A stretch of 64,000 bases of DNA. Source: Paenibacillus alginolyticus DSM 5050 = NBRC 15375. Its GTDB lineage: Bacteria > Bacillota > Bacilli > Paenibacillales > NBRC-103111. Below, one piece after another: positions 1 through 7,812 of the stretch; position 1 is the first letter of the stretch; every line of letters starts with the position of its first letter. Under the pieces are notes generated by a model. The model saw only the letters and a program-made list of their open reading frames with translations. It had not been told where the DNA came from and searched no databases. The stretch is from NCBI RefSeq assembly GCF_000422905.1, contig NZ_AUGY01000045.1, forward strand, positions 1 to 64,000. Reading direction: 5' to 3'. Made by a program: the position numbers and the translations under genes.

Positions 1-1
1 C

Positions 2-166
2 ATCATGAAGATCGCCTATCATCTCTTAACTCGCAACGAAGATTACCGAGATTTAGGTGCTGATTATTTTGAAAAACGTCAGCAAGATTTCATCGTTAAA
101 CAATCCGTTCGTAGGCTAGAGAATCTTGGCTTTACAGTAACAATCGCTGCTCCCAACGCCTCATAA
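2..166 (+). CDS. IS110-family transposase, C-terminal end (partial)
   Basis: This is the last 54 codons of a gene entering from the left edge, ending in TAA. The peptide contains AYHLLTRNEDYRDLGADYFEKR-like spacing followed by a basic tail (VKQSVRRLENLGF), which matches the C-terminal end of IS110/IS1111 transposases as I know the family (DEDD N-terminal and transposase_20 C-terminal domains). The catalytic parts lie outside the window, so intactness cannot be judged. It is the only clear plus-strand gene here. IS110 elements usually lack long terminal repeats, and I see no clear element end in the 90 bases that follow. Confidence 0.7.
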   Translation: MMKIAYHLLTRNEDYRDLGADYFEKRQQDFIVKQSVRRLENLGFTVTIAAPNAS

Positions 167-256
167 TACCTCACTCATATTAAAACATGAGACGCAGCCT
201 TTTGAAAAAAACGTCATAGCTGCGCCTAATTTCGTATTGCCATTTTTAGCTCTCAG

Positions 257-1477
257 CTATGTGAGATTTTCAGGGTAGTTCAATTGCTTTTTCTCTGTCG
301 CATAATAAATCATCGCAATAGTCGGTAAAGCTATTCCAATCAACAATGCTGCTTTCCAGCCGCCGCTGGCGTATGCCCATCCTCCTGTCGCTGAGCCTAT
401 AGCACCGCCAGCAAAAAAAATTGCCATGTATAAACCATTAAGCCGGCTTCGAAACTCTGCTCCCAGTGAGAAAATAGCACGCTGCCCAAGGACCAAATTT
501 GCCGAAACTCCCATGTCTAAAAGAATGGCCGCAACTACCAGAGATACCAATGCGAATGTCGAACCGGTTTGGATCATTAGAGGAAGAAATACAGAAACGA
601 TAACTAAAGCCAGGGCTAACCCTGTGGCAGGACGAATCATGCCTCTATCCGCAAGACGGCCTGCCACAGGCGCAGCTGCCGCTCCGGTTACCCCAACCAA
701 TGCAAACAGTGCAACTCCTTTTTGGGAAAAATGAAAAGTCGGACTGGTCAATAACAAAGGAACAGTTGTCCAGAACAAACTAAAAGTACCGAACACACAG
801 GCATGATAGATCGCTCTACGCCGCAAGATTGGGGTCGTTCTGAGTAGATGCAACATGGAACGCAGAAGTTTTGGATATTGTACGGTTGTCAACGGCTGCC
901 TTGCAGGCAGCGCCTTTGCTAATACAAGAGCCAGCACAAAGATCGTTATACCGGATAGGACAAATACGGCGCGCCACCCCATAAACTCTGCCACAATACT
1001 TAATATGGGGCGTGCAAGCATGATACCCAGTAACAAACCGCTCATGACATTACCCACATTGCGGCCACGTGTGGCATCTGGCGAAAGATGAGCTGCGTAC
1101 GGTACTAGTACCTGTGCTGCGACTGATCCTAGCCCGATAAACAGTGAAGCTGTAAGAAACAGGGGAGCGCTTTTGACAAATGCAGCAATCGTCAAAACTA
1201 TTGCAGTGAAGAGCAATGATGCAACAACAAGTTTTCGGTTTTCAAGTATATCTCCCAAGGGTACGATAAATAACAAGCCGATTCCGTAACCAATTTGAGT
1301 CAGTGTGACGATCAGGCCAGCTGCCCCAGAAGATAATCCAAGCGCTGAACTAATTGGTCCCACTAAAGGCTGCGCATAATAGAGATTAGCGGCGATTATT
1401 CCGCAAGCGGCAGCTAAAATAAGTATGATCCACGCCGAAATAGGTTTTTCAATCCTTTGATTTTCGATTGAACTCAT
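257..1477 (-). CDS. MFS transporter (DHA1-like drug/sugar efflux)
   Basis: A 406-aa hydrophobic protein with about 12 predicted membrane helices and the usual MFS length. The N-terminal segment with [14 protein letters not shown] and the loop [11 protein letters not shown] (a motif-A-like G-D-x3-R/K pattern after helix 2) fit the DHA1/AraJ-YgaY group of major facilitator exporters, which expel small molecules using the proton gradient. The start follows a good ribosome binding site (AAAGGAG). It lies 68 bp downstream of a TetR regulator on the same strand, with a perfect inverted repeat between them, so it is very probably the efflux target of that repressor. The substrate cannot be read from the sequence. 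Confidence 0.88.
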   Translation of the reverse strand: MSSIENQRIEKPISAWIILILAAACGIIAANLYYAQPLVGPISSALGLSSGAAGLIVTLTQIGYGIGLLFIVPLGDILENRKLVVASLLFTAIVLTIAAFVKSAPLFLTASLFIGLGSVAAQVLVPYAAHLSPDATRGRNVGNVMSGLLLGIMLARPILSIVAEFMGWRAVFVLSGITIFVLALVLAKALPARQPLTTVQYPKLLRSMLHLLRTTPILRRRAIYHACVFGTFSLFWTTVPLLLTSPTFHFSQKGVALFALVGVTGAAAAPVAGRLADRGMIRPATGLALALVIVSVFLPLMIQTGSTFALVSLVVAAILLDMGVSANLVLGQRAIFSLGAEFRSRLNGLYMAIFFAGGAIGSATGGWAYASGGWKAALLIGIALPTIAMIYYATEKKQLNYPENLT

Positions 1478-1508
1478 AGTAAGCGCTCCTTTACATATCG
1501 AGAAATTT

Positions 1509-1526
1509 CCGGAACGTTCGTTCCGG
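1509..1526. promoter_or_regulatory. TetR-type operator between tetR and MFS gene
   Basis: CCGGAACGTTCGTTCCGG is a perfect inverted repeat with two 8-bp arms and a 2-bp centre, 31 bases upstream of the MFS start codon. Its size and position suit a TetR dimer site controlling the MFS gene. It shares the core GAACGTTCGT with the site at 6371-6380 next to the second TetR gene. Confidence 0.7.
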
Positions 1527-1545
1527 TAATACTAAAAAAATATAT

Positions 1546-2121
1546 TTATAGCATCTCAATTACTGTGTTCATCATGTTATAAATAATTATTTTGTCGCTT
1601 GTCACCTTGGATACTACATTAATACTATGATTAAGGTTAAGCAATAGGTGTGCTAGAACCTTTATATCTTTCTTGGGGGCGATTTCTCCCGTCTGCTGTC
1701 CCTTACTTAAAAGTTCAAAAAAAGACTGTTCCAGTTCCTCAAAACCGTCCCGTATCAATTTATGAATTTGTTCATCAGGCGAATCCAAACCAATGGTTGC
1801 ATCAGTAATCAGGCATCCTTTTGGCAAATCTTCATCAAATGCGGAAGTAATATGCTGATCAAAATACTGCCGGATTCCAACTTTCGCAGACGGCGCATTT
1901 ATCAAGAGATTTCGTTTATTTTGCCTGATTTTTTTGTAATGGTGTATTGCCTCAACATAAAGCGTCTGTTTGTCCACAAATGTTTCGTACAAACTTGATC
2001 TGCTTAATCCCATAGCTTCCAACAACTCCGGTATGCTTGTCGCTTCGTAACCTTTTTCCCAAAAAACTAACATTGCCTTATGAAGTACGTGCTCCTTGTC
2101 AAACTCTTTAGAACGCCCCAT
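1546..2121 (-). CDS. TetR/AcrR family transcriptional regulator
   Basis: A 191-aa protein. Residues about 6-55 form a TetR_N helix-turn-helix (GYEATSIPELLEAMGLSRSSLYETF, with the SxxSLYxxFxxK recognition helix). The remainder is the helical ligand and dimer domain. The family usually represses a neighbouring efflux or detoxification gene and releases DNA when a ligand binds. Here the next gene downstream is an MFS exporter with a perfect palindrome in front of it. The start has a strong ribosome binding site (AGAAGGAGGGA). The effector is unknown. Confidence 0.9.
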   Translation of the reverse strand: MGRSKEFDKEHVLHKAMLVFWEKGYEATSIPELLEAMGLSRSSLYETFVDKQTLYVEAIHHYKKIRQNKRNLLINAPSAKVGIRQYFDQHITSAFDEDLPKGCLITDATIGLDSPDEQIHKLIRDGFEELEQSFFELLSKGQQTGEIAPKKDIKVLAHLLLNLNHSINVVSKVTSDKIIIYNMMNTVIEML

Positions 2122-2146
2122 GTTAATCCCTCCTTCTCAGTAGGAA

Positions 2147-2176
2147 CAGTATAATATTTCAAGAACGAATAGTCCA
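2147..2176 (-). promoter_or_regulatory. Putative sigma-A promoter of tetR
   Basis: On the minus strand TATACT (2147-2152) lies 18 bp downstream of TGGACT (2171-2176), giving a good -10 and a 4/6 -35 box just ahead of the tetR start. A half-site resembling CGTTC of the palindromic operator lies between the boxes, which would allow autoregulation. No transcription start is known. Confidence 0.35.
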
Positions 2177-2235
2177 GTATTTTTATTGTGCTCTCAAGCC
2201 AGTTCAATTAAACTCCCTCAGCGTAATGCTTTTCC

Positions 2236-2430
2236 TTAAGAAGTTAAGACTCCTTTGACAATTTTTTTCGCAACATCCTCTGCAGACTTTAAAGAACCTG
2301 TTTCTTTAACTTCACTAAAGAAAGGTGATATTGGCAGCATTACGCTTAATAAGTTGTTTACAGATTTCGAAGCATAATCCCACGTGTCGTACCTGTTACA
2401 ATAAATGCTTTCATAATACATCAATTTCAT
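2236..2430 (-). pseudogene. Short ORF, possible oxidoreductase C-terminal remnant
   Basis: A 64-codon ORF. Its C-terminal end (SAEDVAKKIVKGVLTS) looks like the last helix of short-chain dehydrogenases, in which a proline or glutamate-rich turn is followed by AExIAxxIVxGI. The N-terminal half is not recognisable and there is no good ribosome binding site. I think it is a decayed gene end rather than a functional small protein, but the match is short and the call is weak. Confidence 0.25.
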
Positions 2431-2521
2431 CTAGCTATCCTAAGGATTCCTAAGCAATTAAAGTATTCAATGGTCCACGGCATCCTTTATGCACAGAACT
2501 CTGCCTATATACGGAACAAAA

Positions 2522-2539
2522 GGCTGCCACGCGGCAGCC
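2522..2539 (-). terminator. Rho-independent terminator
   Basis: GGCTGCC-ACGC-GGCAGCC forms a perfect 7-bp stem. On the minus strand it is followed by TTTTGTT, so it closes the oxidoreductase transcript that ends at 2661. Confidence 0.75.
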
Positions 2540-2660
2540 CTTTCGTTATAGATTCTTCCCTTCCTGGACTACTACCCGCGGGACCGATTACCGCGATAGA
2601 AGCCAATATATGAAAACCGAGGAGCCATCCAAACAAACTAATCATCTCCCTTCTTGCTCC

Positions 2661-3392
2661 TTAGCTCACCGGAATATCACTTTGATAGGCGAGACCGACC
2701 CTTTTTCTCTTAAAAGGCCCTCCGAGCTCGATATGGTCCAGCATGCATTTCACGACATCATCATAAGCAACATCCAGCTCTTGAAGCCGGCTGAACAAGT
2801 AACCGGCTATATCGGCCTCGGAAAATTCCTTGATCGTCTTCGGAATTGATATGGGCAAGGTTTCCGTTGTCACATGCAGATGAACCGACGCCGGAGGCTC
2901 TATCGAATCAATCATAGTTCCCGGACACATAATTGACCAATCGAGCTCAGACTGTAGGAGTCGTTCAAAATTCCGGTTGTGATTTTTATACGCGGGCGGG
3001 AAGCCGGGCAGATTGTTGCCAATGAGGTCAGTATATGGAATATCCAGCAGACCGGCACCTCCCATTACCCATACCCTCCCGGAAAAACTAGGGTGAATTT
3101 CACATTGGCTTATAATGTTATCAACGAGACGAACGAACTCATCTCCTTGACCTGCATGACCGGCAGCAATAATAGCGGCCTCTTGATGCGAGAGCGCCTC
3201 GCCGACGCTTACTGGGTTTATAATATCGTCCACGAACACTTTCACATGTTTTGCTGAACGCTCTCCTTGCTGTTCATAAAACTTCTCGGAGTTTCGCACG
3301 AATGCTGTCATTTCATGTCCCATTTTACCCCCTTGCTCCAGCGCTCTTCTTCCCGTATTTCCTGTTGCTCCGAAAACAATAATTTTCATCAT
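2661..3392 (-). CDS. NAD(P)H-binding oxidoreductase (SDR_a5/NmrA-like, YwnB type)
   Basis: A 243-aa Rossmann-fold protein. The N-terminus IIVFGATGNTGRRALEQ is the GxxGxxG dinucleotide site of atypical short-chain dehydrogenases (NAD(P)-binding family 10). The usual length is 200-290 aa. Related proteins act as NAD(P)H-dependent reductases or redox sensors, and many are induced by electrophiles. It sits 135 bp downstream of an HxlR regulator, with an operator-like TTAC-N6-GTAA site between, which resembles YodB-type quinone or diamide sensing modules. The start follows AAAAGGAGG. The second ATG, directly adjacent, is equally possible. The substrate is unknown. Confidence 0.85.
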   Translation of the reverse strand: MMKIIVFGATGNTGRRALEQGGKMGHEMTAFVRNSEKFYEQQGERSAKHVKVFVDDIINPVSVGEALSHQEAAIIAAGHAGQGDEFVRLVDNIISQCEIHPSFSGRVWVMGGAGLLDIPYTDLIGNNLPGFPPAYKNHNRNFERLLQSELDWSIMCPGTMIDSIEPPASVHLHVTTETLPISIPKTIKEFSEADIAGYLFSRLQELDVAYDDVVKCMLDHIELGGPFKRKRVGLAYQSDIPVS

Positions 3393-3495
3393 TTTTTCCT
3401 CCTTTTATAAATGACTCCCGATAGTTCATCTCTGGATTGACTCAAGCTTAGCATCATTTAAAAATCTTGATAAGAACCCACTTTAATGTAGGGTC

Positions 3496-3511
3496 CTTAC
3501 TTAAAAGTAAG
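3496..3511. promoter_or_regulatory. HxlR-type operator upstream of oxidoreductase
   Basis: CTTACTTAAAAGTAAG is a perfect inverted repeat (7-bp arms, AA centre). The TTAC-N6-GTAA pattern recurs twice upstream of the hxlR gene (4007-4040), as expected for a regulator controlling both itself and this gene. Confidence 0.65.
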
Positions 3512-3527
3512 CATTAAGCAGAAAGGG

Positions 3528-3992
3528 TTATCCAAGTTGGTCCACGGCAAAAATCGTAAAGGAATATTGACTGTAAATAGCAAAAGCTGCCAGGCAAATC
3601 CCGTGGCAGCTTTTGTTATGAGTCCTTGAATTAGTGTGCAAATGAATTGAACAAGCTTTAAGAAGCAGATTCTTCATATTTCCGCTTATTATGGTGTTTT
3701 CTCCCCAAGCACACATGACTTCTGCTACAGGAATCAATGTTTTGCCATATTCACTAAGGGAATATTCTACTTTTGGAGGGACGGTGGGGTAGACCGTTCT
3801 ATCGATTATGCCCTCTCGTTCCAAGTCCCGTAGATGTTGTGAAAGCATTTTTTGAGATACATCAGGTATAAGCTTTTCCAGATCGTTGAATCGCTTATTG
3901 GATTGTATCAAATGCCATAAAATCATTGGTTTCCATTTGCCGCCTAGAACATGAATGATTGTCTCCACTGGACATTCAAGCTGATGAATCAT
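3528..3992 (-). CDS. HxlR-family regulator with frameshifted C-terminal tail
   Basis: Residues 1 to about 98 are a standard HxlR/YodB winged-helix domain (LECPVETIIHVLGGKWK with the conserved N-terminal Cys, then MLSQHLRDLEREGII). These dimeric regulators often sense electrophiles through that cysteine. The family normally ends at about 105-115 aa, but this frame runs on to 154 aa with an unrelated tail. Shifting by one base after WGEN gives HNKRKYEESAS and a stop at 3658, and a strong terminator then follows at 3581-3615, inside the extended frame. I infer a single-base deletion near codon 100, which probably leaves the DNA-binding domain intact. Confidence 0.85.
   Translation of the reverse strand: MIHQLECPVETIIHVLGGKWKPMILWHLIQSNKRFNDLEKLIPDVSQKMLSQHLRDLEREGIIDRTVYPTVPPKVEYSLSEYGKTLIPVAEVMCAWGENTIISGNMKNLLLKACSIHLHTNSRTHNKSCHGICLAAFAIYSQYSFTIFAVDQLG
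3581..3615 (-). terminator. Terminator inside the extended hxlR frame
   Basis: CAAAAGCTGCCA and TGGCAGCTTTTG form a perfect 12-bp stem around an 11-nt loop. It lies beyond the frameshift-restored hxlR stop at 3658 but within the frame that reads to 3528, so the native gene most likely ended before it. Confidence 0.65.
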
Positions 3993-4006
3993 TGATAAAT
4001 CATCCC

Positions 4007-4040
4007 CTTACCTTTAAGTAAGTTCATTACCTTAAAGTAT
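4007..4040. promoter_or_regulatory. Tandem HxlR-type operators upstream of hxlR
   Basis: Two TTAC-N6-GTAA-like sites lie here: TTACCTTTAAGTAA (4008-4021) and TTACCTTAAAGTAT (4027-4040), 15-49 bp ahead of the hxlR start. They match the site at 3496-3511 in front of the target gene and suggest autoregulation. Confidence 0.55.
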
Positions 4041-4161
4041 ACACTTAACAAAATTTTACAGGTTAGTTGCAATCCGGTCAACAAAAAAAACCAATTTCTT
4101 AGATGGTGCCAGGGATTGGAACTGTAAGTAGCAAGAAATAGAAATATATTCCGCCATTGGA

Positions 4162-4341
4162 TTAGTATTTATTGTTATGATAAATATTAGTTAGTGTCGC
4201 ACCAACAACTAACGTTGAAATAACTAAAATACAAAAGAATATTGCACTTCCAGAGAATCCAATGGATTGAATCTTTTCATACAAGAAAATTAATTCGATA
4301 AGTAAAAGAGCAATCCAAATACCGGCATGCCTTCTCAACAT
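4162..4341 (-). CDS. Small membrane protein, unknown
   Basis: A 59-aa protein with two hydrophobic stretches (IWIALLLIELIFLY and AIFFCILVISTLVVGATL) and a charged N-terminus (MLRRH). I set the start at 4341 because GGAGGAGGATTAAT lies directly in front of this ATG. An in-frame upstream start has no such site. The topology suggests two membrane helices. I do not recognise the family and there is no operon partner. Confidence 0.5.
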   Translation of the reverse strand: MLRRHAGIWIALLLIELIFLYEKIQSIGFSGSAIFFCILVISTLVVGATLTNIYHNNKY

Positions 4342-4539
4342 ATTAATCCTCCTCCGTGTCTTCTTATTGCAGTTGTCTGTTGCAATATTATATTGCGCTC
4401 TAGTTAACGTTAGCGGACTCAATTAACATTACCATAATAAGGAAGGTGTTGTCTTGATTTTGGCGTTGAAATACCTCTATTTATCAAGCATTACTGCCCT
4501 TTAATTAAACACCCTACTTAACCGAACAAAAAAACAAAG

Positions 4540-4560
4540 ACCCGCATTATGCGGGTTTTT
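4540..4560. terminator. Bidirectional Rho-independent terminator
   Basis: ACCCGCA-TTA-TGCGGGT is a 7-bp stem followed by T residues on the plus strand and by a T-rich run on the minus strand. It lies just past the stop of the gene ending at 4593. Confidence 0.7.
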
Positions 4561-4592
4561 AGCGGAATATTCTATTGTTATGCTACTGTGCG

Positions 4593-4874
4593 CTATTCCT
4601 CTTCATTTTTTTTCCGTTCCCAATAACTTCCCTCACCAAAGTAATCCTGACAAACGTTATCAAGGGTCTGCAACGTATCAATAAATCCTTTTAAATCACA
4701 CGTATGAAAAGTATCTTTAAGTTCACGATTTTCTTCAGTAACTGAATATACGTGAATTTCTGTACAACCATCCCATCTAACATTAACATCAAGACACTTA
4801 TCATCGGTTTCTAATTCTAGAGCTACAGTTCCACCATCTTCATCTCTTTTATGTTCTGTTTTTATAATCCACAA
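4593..4874 (-). CDS. Hypothetical protein with hairpin-occluded ribosome binding site
   Basis: A 93-aa acidic soluble protein. I do not recognise the family. The fold appears to alternate beta strands (VALELETDD, CLDVNVRWDG, EIHVYSVTEEN) with a helical C-terminal half, and it contains three cysteines. I chose the TTG at 4872-4874 (starting WIIKTEH) because AAGGGG lies 9 nt upstream. That site is inside the 3' arm of a perfect 11-bp hairpin (4884-4913), so translation may be controlled by RNA structure. A terminator follows at 4540. It could be an immunity-type or stress protein, but nothing in the sequence settles this. Confidence 0.5.
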   Translation of the reverse strand: MWIIKTEHKRDEDGGTVALELETDDKCLDVNVRWDGCTEIHVYSVTEENRELKDTFHTCDLKGFIDTLQTLDNVCQDYFGEGSYWERKKNEEE

Positions 4875-4883
4875 TATAAAACA

Positions 4884-4913
4884 CCCCTTTTGGTATATGA
4901 TTACCAAAAGGGG
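4884..4913 (-). promoter_or_regulatory. Perfect hairpin covering the ribosome binding site (or terminator)
   Basis: CCCCTTTTGGT and ACCAAAAGGGG form an 11-bp stem with an 8-nt loop. On the minus strand the 3' arm contains the AAGGGG that would serve the TTG start at 4874. It is followed by TGTTTTAT, so it could also terminate the efflux operon that ends at 5096. Both readings fit. Confidence 0.55.
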
Positions 4914-5095
4914 AACCTTTTAAAAGCAATTATATACTGCGGCGGCGTTTGTCCGATTACATTTACTCAACTCTTAATTCCCAATCATTGTCAACAGTGT
5001 TTCACTATAGTTCTCCCGGTTCTCTTTTAGTCTGTTACTTGGATTACCACAACATTCACAAGCAACGATTATTTCGGCTCTTGTCAGAGTTGTGG

Positions 5096-5410
5096 TTAAG
5101 AAATTAATTTCAAACCAACCGCAGCGCTTAACACCATCGCGATGAACACAATCCGCTTCCAATCACTGGATTCACCATAGAAGAGCATCCCGACAACTGC
5201 GCCGCCAACCGTACCGATCCCTGTCCAGACCGCATATGACGTTCCCATCGGCAGACTTTTCATCGCTTGGCTCAGAAGTGCGAAACTCATGACTATGCCT
5301 ACGATGAAAATACTAAAGGAGCGGATGGTTTTCGCTTTATTTATTTGGTTCATGCCCACGACGCCTACGACCTCGAACATCCCGGCAAACATGAGAAAAA
5401 TCCAACCCAT
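5096..5410 (-). CDS. SMR-family efflux subunit (second of a pair)
   Basis: A 104-aa protein with four membrane helices. It carries the SMR hallmarks: a glutamate in the first helix (MFAGMFEVVGVVG, E13) and TSYAVWTGIGTVGG after helix 3. SMR proteins are proton-coupled antiporters for cationic drugs or guanidinium. Its start overlaps the stop of the preceding SMR gene (TAATG), so the two are translationally coupled. This suits an obligate heterodimer of the YkkCD or YvdRS kind. A TetR gene leads the operon, as in the yvdTSR arrangement. The substrate cannot be inferred. Confidence 0.88.
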   Translation of the reverse strand: MGWIFLMFAGMFEVVGVVGMNQINKAKTIRSFSIFIVGIVMSFALLSQAMKSLPMGTSYAVWTGIGTVGGAVVGMLFYGESSDWKRIVFIAMVLSAAVGLKLIS

Positions 5411-5751
5411 TAGACTGCAGCTCCTTTCTTATCTTGCTCTTTTGTCACAAATTTGAGTCCAAATACGCCGGATAAAAGCAGCAAAATAAGGAATACTTTA
5501 AGAAACCTGAACGGCTCTCCGAACACCAACATTTCCACCAATACGGTGCCGGCTGTCCCCATTCCGGTGAAGACAGCATACACAGTCCCCACTGGAAGCT
5601 TGGTAGATGCGCTAATAACTAGATGAAAAGAGATATACATTGCAATGATTGTGCCTATCCACATCATCGTCGTATCCGCATGTTTTAAACCCGTAACCCA
5701 TATCACTTCAAAAAAAGCGCCGATAAATATATAAATCCAATAACGATTCAT
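5410..5751 (-). CDS. SMR-family efflux subunit (first of a pair)
   Basis: A 113-aa four-helix SMR protein with the essential glutamate in helix 1 (GAFFEVIWVTGLKHAD, E15) and GTVYAVFTGMGTAGT. It has a longer charged C-terminal tail than its partner, as is usual for one member of paired SMR transporters. The start follows GCAGGAGGATC. It lies 21 bp downstream of the tetR gene and overlaps the next SMR gene by one base, making a three-gene repressor-efflux operon. Confidence 0.88.
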   Translation of the reverse strand: MNRYWIYIFIGAFFEVIWVTGLKHADTTMMWIGTIIAMYISFHLVISASTKLPVGTVYAVFTGMGTAGTVLVEMLVFGEPFRFLKVFLILLLLSGVFGLKFVTKEQDKKGAAV

Positions 5752-5772
5752 GTGTATGATCCTCCTGCTGTT

Positions 5773-6351
5773 TTACGATTTGATGCCACGCCAGTATACG
5801 AACCAGGAAGCTTCAATCCTTTTAAGCGACTTTTCAGCTCCACCAAATAACAACTCTACAAACATGCCATCCAGTACAGCCAGAAAAGCAACTGCCGCCA
5901 TCTCACTGCTGACATCTGCATGAATGCTACCTGCTGCTATCGCTTGATCGAACAAAGGGATTAACATCGTTTCAAGTTTATCTAAATAGTTATAGCCTTT
6001 TTTGACAATCTCATCGTAGAGATGGGAAGGCGGGAAAAAGGCAACCCGCAAGAAAAATTTGGTGTTATCATCCTGTTCGTAGCAATCTTTATATTGGATA
6101 AGAAAGCCATAAAGAAGCTGATCAATCGAAAGATGCTTATGGCGATCGAGATACTCGACAACAAAATTCAATTCCTTCGCTAGCACATCGTCAAACAGAT
6201 CAAGAAAAAGTTCATCTTTCCCCTTGAAATGTGTATAAATGGATTGTTTTTTGATTCCTACCTCCGTAGCAATATCTGCAAGTGACGCACCTTCATATCC
6301 GTTTTTGGCAAACTGTGTGAGGGCTACTTCTTTGATTCGAGTTCCAGTCAT
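5773..6351 (-). CDS. TetR/AcrR family regulator of the SMR operon
   Basis: A 192-aa protein with an N-terminal TetR_N domain (FAKNGYEGASLADIATEVGIKKQSIYTHF, residues about 15-43) and a helical ligand domain. It is the first gene of an operon with two SMR efflux genes, and a palindromic site lies only 18 bp upstream of its start, so autogenous repression of the operon is likely. The start is preceded by GGGAGAGAC. A toxic cation is the natural guess for the inducer, but it is not shown by the sequence. Confidence 0.9.
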   Translation of the reverse strand: MTGTRIKEVALTQFAKNGYEGASLADIATEVGIKKQSIYTHFKGKDELFLDLFDDVLAKELNFVVEYLDRHKHLSIDQLLYGFLIQYKDCYEQDDNTKFFLRVAFFPPSHLYDEIVKKGYNYLDKLETMLIPLFDQAIAAGSIHADVSSEMAAVAFLAVLDGMFVELLFGGAEKSLKRIEASWFVYWRGIKS

Positions 6352-6369
6352 TTGTCTCTCCCATCCTTC

Positions 6370-6379
6370 CGAACGTTCG
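6370..6379. promoter_or_regulatory. TetR-type operator ahead of the tetR-SMR operon
   Basis: CGAACGTTCG is a perfect 10-bp palindrome, extended imperfectly on both sides (TCCTTC and TCAGGA). The core GAACGTTCGT recurs in the operator at 1509-1526 next to the other TetR gene. Confidence 0.6.
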
Positions 6380-6425
6380 TCAGGATGATTTTAACACGTT
6401 CTCCGTCTTGGGGCAACCTATGAAA

Positions 6426-6472
6426 AAGATTGCCAACCACCTAGCCAGAATGGCAGGATAGTAGGCAATCTT
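6426..6472 (-). terminator. Terminator of htrA-like gene
   Basis: AAGATTGCC (6426-6434) pairs with GGCAATCTT (6464-6472), and an inner GCCA-GAA-TGGC hairpin lies between them. On the minus strand the stem ends in CTTTTTC. It follows the protease stop at 6510. Confidence 0.65.
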
Positions 6473-6509
6473 ATATGGTTTAGATGCAATATTGGTTCTC
6501 AATTTAATA

Positions 6510-7760
6510 TTAACTTTGATAGCCGGTCTCTGCGTTTCTATTCCCAACTTTAACAATAACATCCTTCGTTTGACCATCTCGAGAGATTGTTATTTTCAGT
6601 TCGTCTCCCACGGCCGCGGCTTGCACAGCTTTTGTAATGTCATCAGTGCTTGAGATTGCTGTGCCATTCACATCCAAAATAACGTCGTACTGACGAATGC
6701 CTGCTTGAAAAGCTGGCGTACCTTGCTGCACCTGAGTAACTACGGCACCTTTTGTGCTATTGATTTTTAAGTCACCTAGCATATTATCCGAAATATTTTG
6801 TAAAGCTACACCGATGTATGGTGCTGGTTCTTTTGGAATCGTTTCGTTATTCTTCAGTTTATCTACAACAGAACTAATCGTGCTCGCGGGAATTGCAAAG
6901 CCCATTCCTTGCGCTTCAGCGTTTACAGCTGTATTGATACCGATAACTTCACCATTCATATTCAAAAGCGGACCGCCGGAGTTTCCTGGATTAATCGCTG
7001 TATCCGTTTGTAGCAAATGTTTGTAATTTCGAGTACCCTGCTCATCATCGATGCTGATCGTGCGCTCTTTGGCGCTTAAAACACCCGTAGTTACGGAGTA
7101 ATCGAAGTCATACGGGTTACCGATCGCAACAAGCCAATCCCCTACCTGCGTATTGTCGGAGTTACCAATATTCAGAGCAGGAAAAGCTTTATCTCCTTCA
7201 ATTTTGAGCACAGCCAAGTCTAGATCATAGCTACTTCCAAGTAGTTTAGCCGTAAAAGGTGTGTCGTAGCCCTGTACATAGACATCGATTTCATCTGCGC
7301 CATTAATTACATGCTCATTCGTTAAAATATAACCACTCGAGTCGAAAACGAAGCCAGATCCAATTCCATTTTCAATGGTATCTCCGCTTTCAGTACCTTG
7401 CCCTAGTAGGTTTCTTCTATTCTGTCCAATATTCGTCTGTTTTACTTTGGTCTCGATTTTAACAATGGCTGGACTTGCAGCTTTTGCAATGGATGAGATA
7501 CTGTTCGTACCTGATGGGGTTAACGATGCAGTTTGGACACCAGATGCTGTCGAGTTTGTTGCAGCAGCAGTGACGCCTGATTGAACAGGCCCGGCAGCAT
7601 ACCCAAACAGATTCATCTTATCCGATGTGAACATCAACCCGCCTACAACGACCGCACCGGCCATAAAAGCCGCAAACATAGGTCTCCATTTGGTGTTCCG
7701 CGTCTTGTTTTCAACCTTTATATCATTTAAATTAATCATATTTTTCATATCTTCATTCAT
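6510..7760 (-). CDS. HtrA/DegP-like S1C serine protease with PDZ domain
   Basis: A 416-aa membrane-anchored protease. A short cytoplasmic N-terminus (about 1-28) is followed by one membrane helix (about 29-44) and a low-complexity Ser/Thr linker. A trypsin-like domain follows with the catalytic triad visible: H150 in TNEHV, D181 in DLAVL and S261 in GNSGGP. A C-terminal PDZ domain occupies about 310-405. The family degrades or refolds damaged exported proteins on the outer face of the membrane. In Bacilli, HtrA genes are induced by an OmpR-family regulator under secretion stress. The promoter here carries phased half-sites consistent with that (7813-7888). Confidence 0.93.
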   Translation of the reverse strand: MNEDMKNMINLNDIKVENKTRNTKWRPMFAAFMAGAVVVGGLMFTSDKMNLFGYAAGPVQSGVTAAATNSTASGVQTASLTPSGTNSISSIAKAASPAIVKIETKVKQTNIGQNRRNLLGQGTESGDTIENGIGSGFVFDSSGYILTNEHVINGADEIDVYVQGYDTPFTAKLLGSSYDLDLAVLKIEGDKAFPALNIGNSDNTQVGDWLVAIGNPYDFDYSVTTGVLSAKERTISIDDEQGTRNYKHLLQTDTAINPGNSGGPLLNMNGEVIGINTAVNAEAQGMGFAIPASTISSVVDKLKNNETIPKEPAPYIGVALQNISDNMLGDLKINSTKGAVVTQVQQGTPAFQAGIRQYDVILDVNGTAISSTDDITKAVQAAAVGDELKITISRDGQTKDVIVKVGNRNAETGYQS

Positions 7761-7812
7761 GCGATTACCGCCTCTCGTGTGCCTATTGATTTGATTTGTG
7801 TTGATAGATTGA

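Noticed and set aside
4974..5162. A 62-aa ORF overlapping the second SMR gene
   Set aside because: It starts inside the SMR gene, lacks a ribosome binding site and has no recognisable features.
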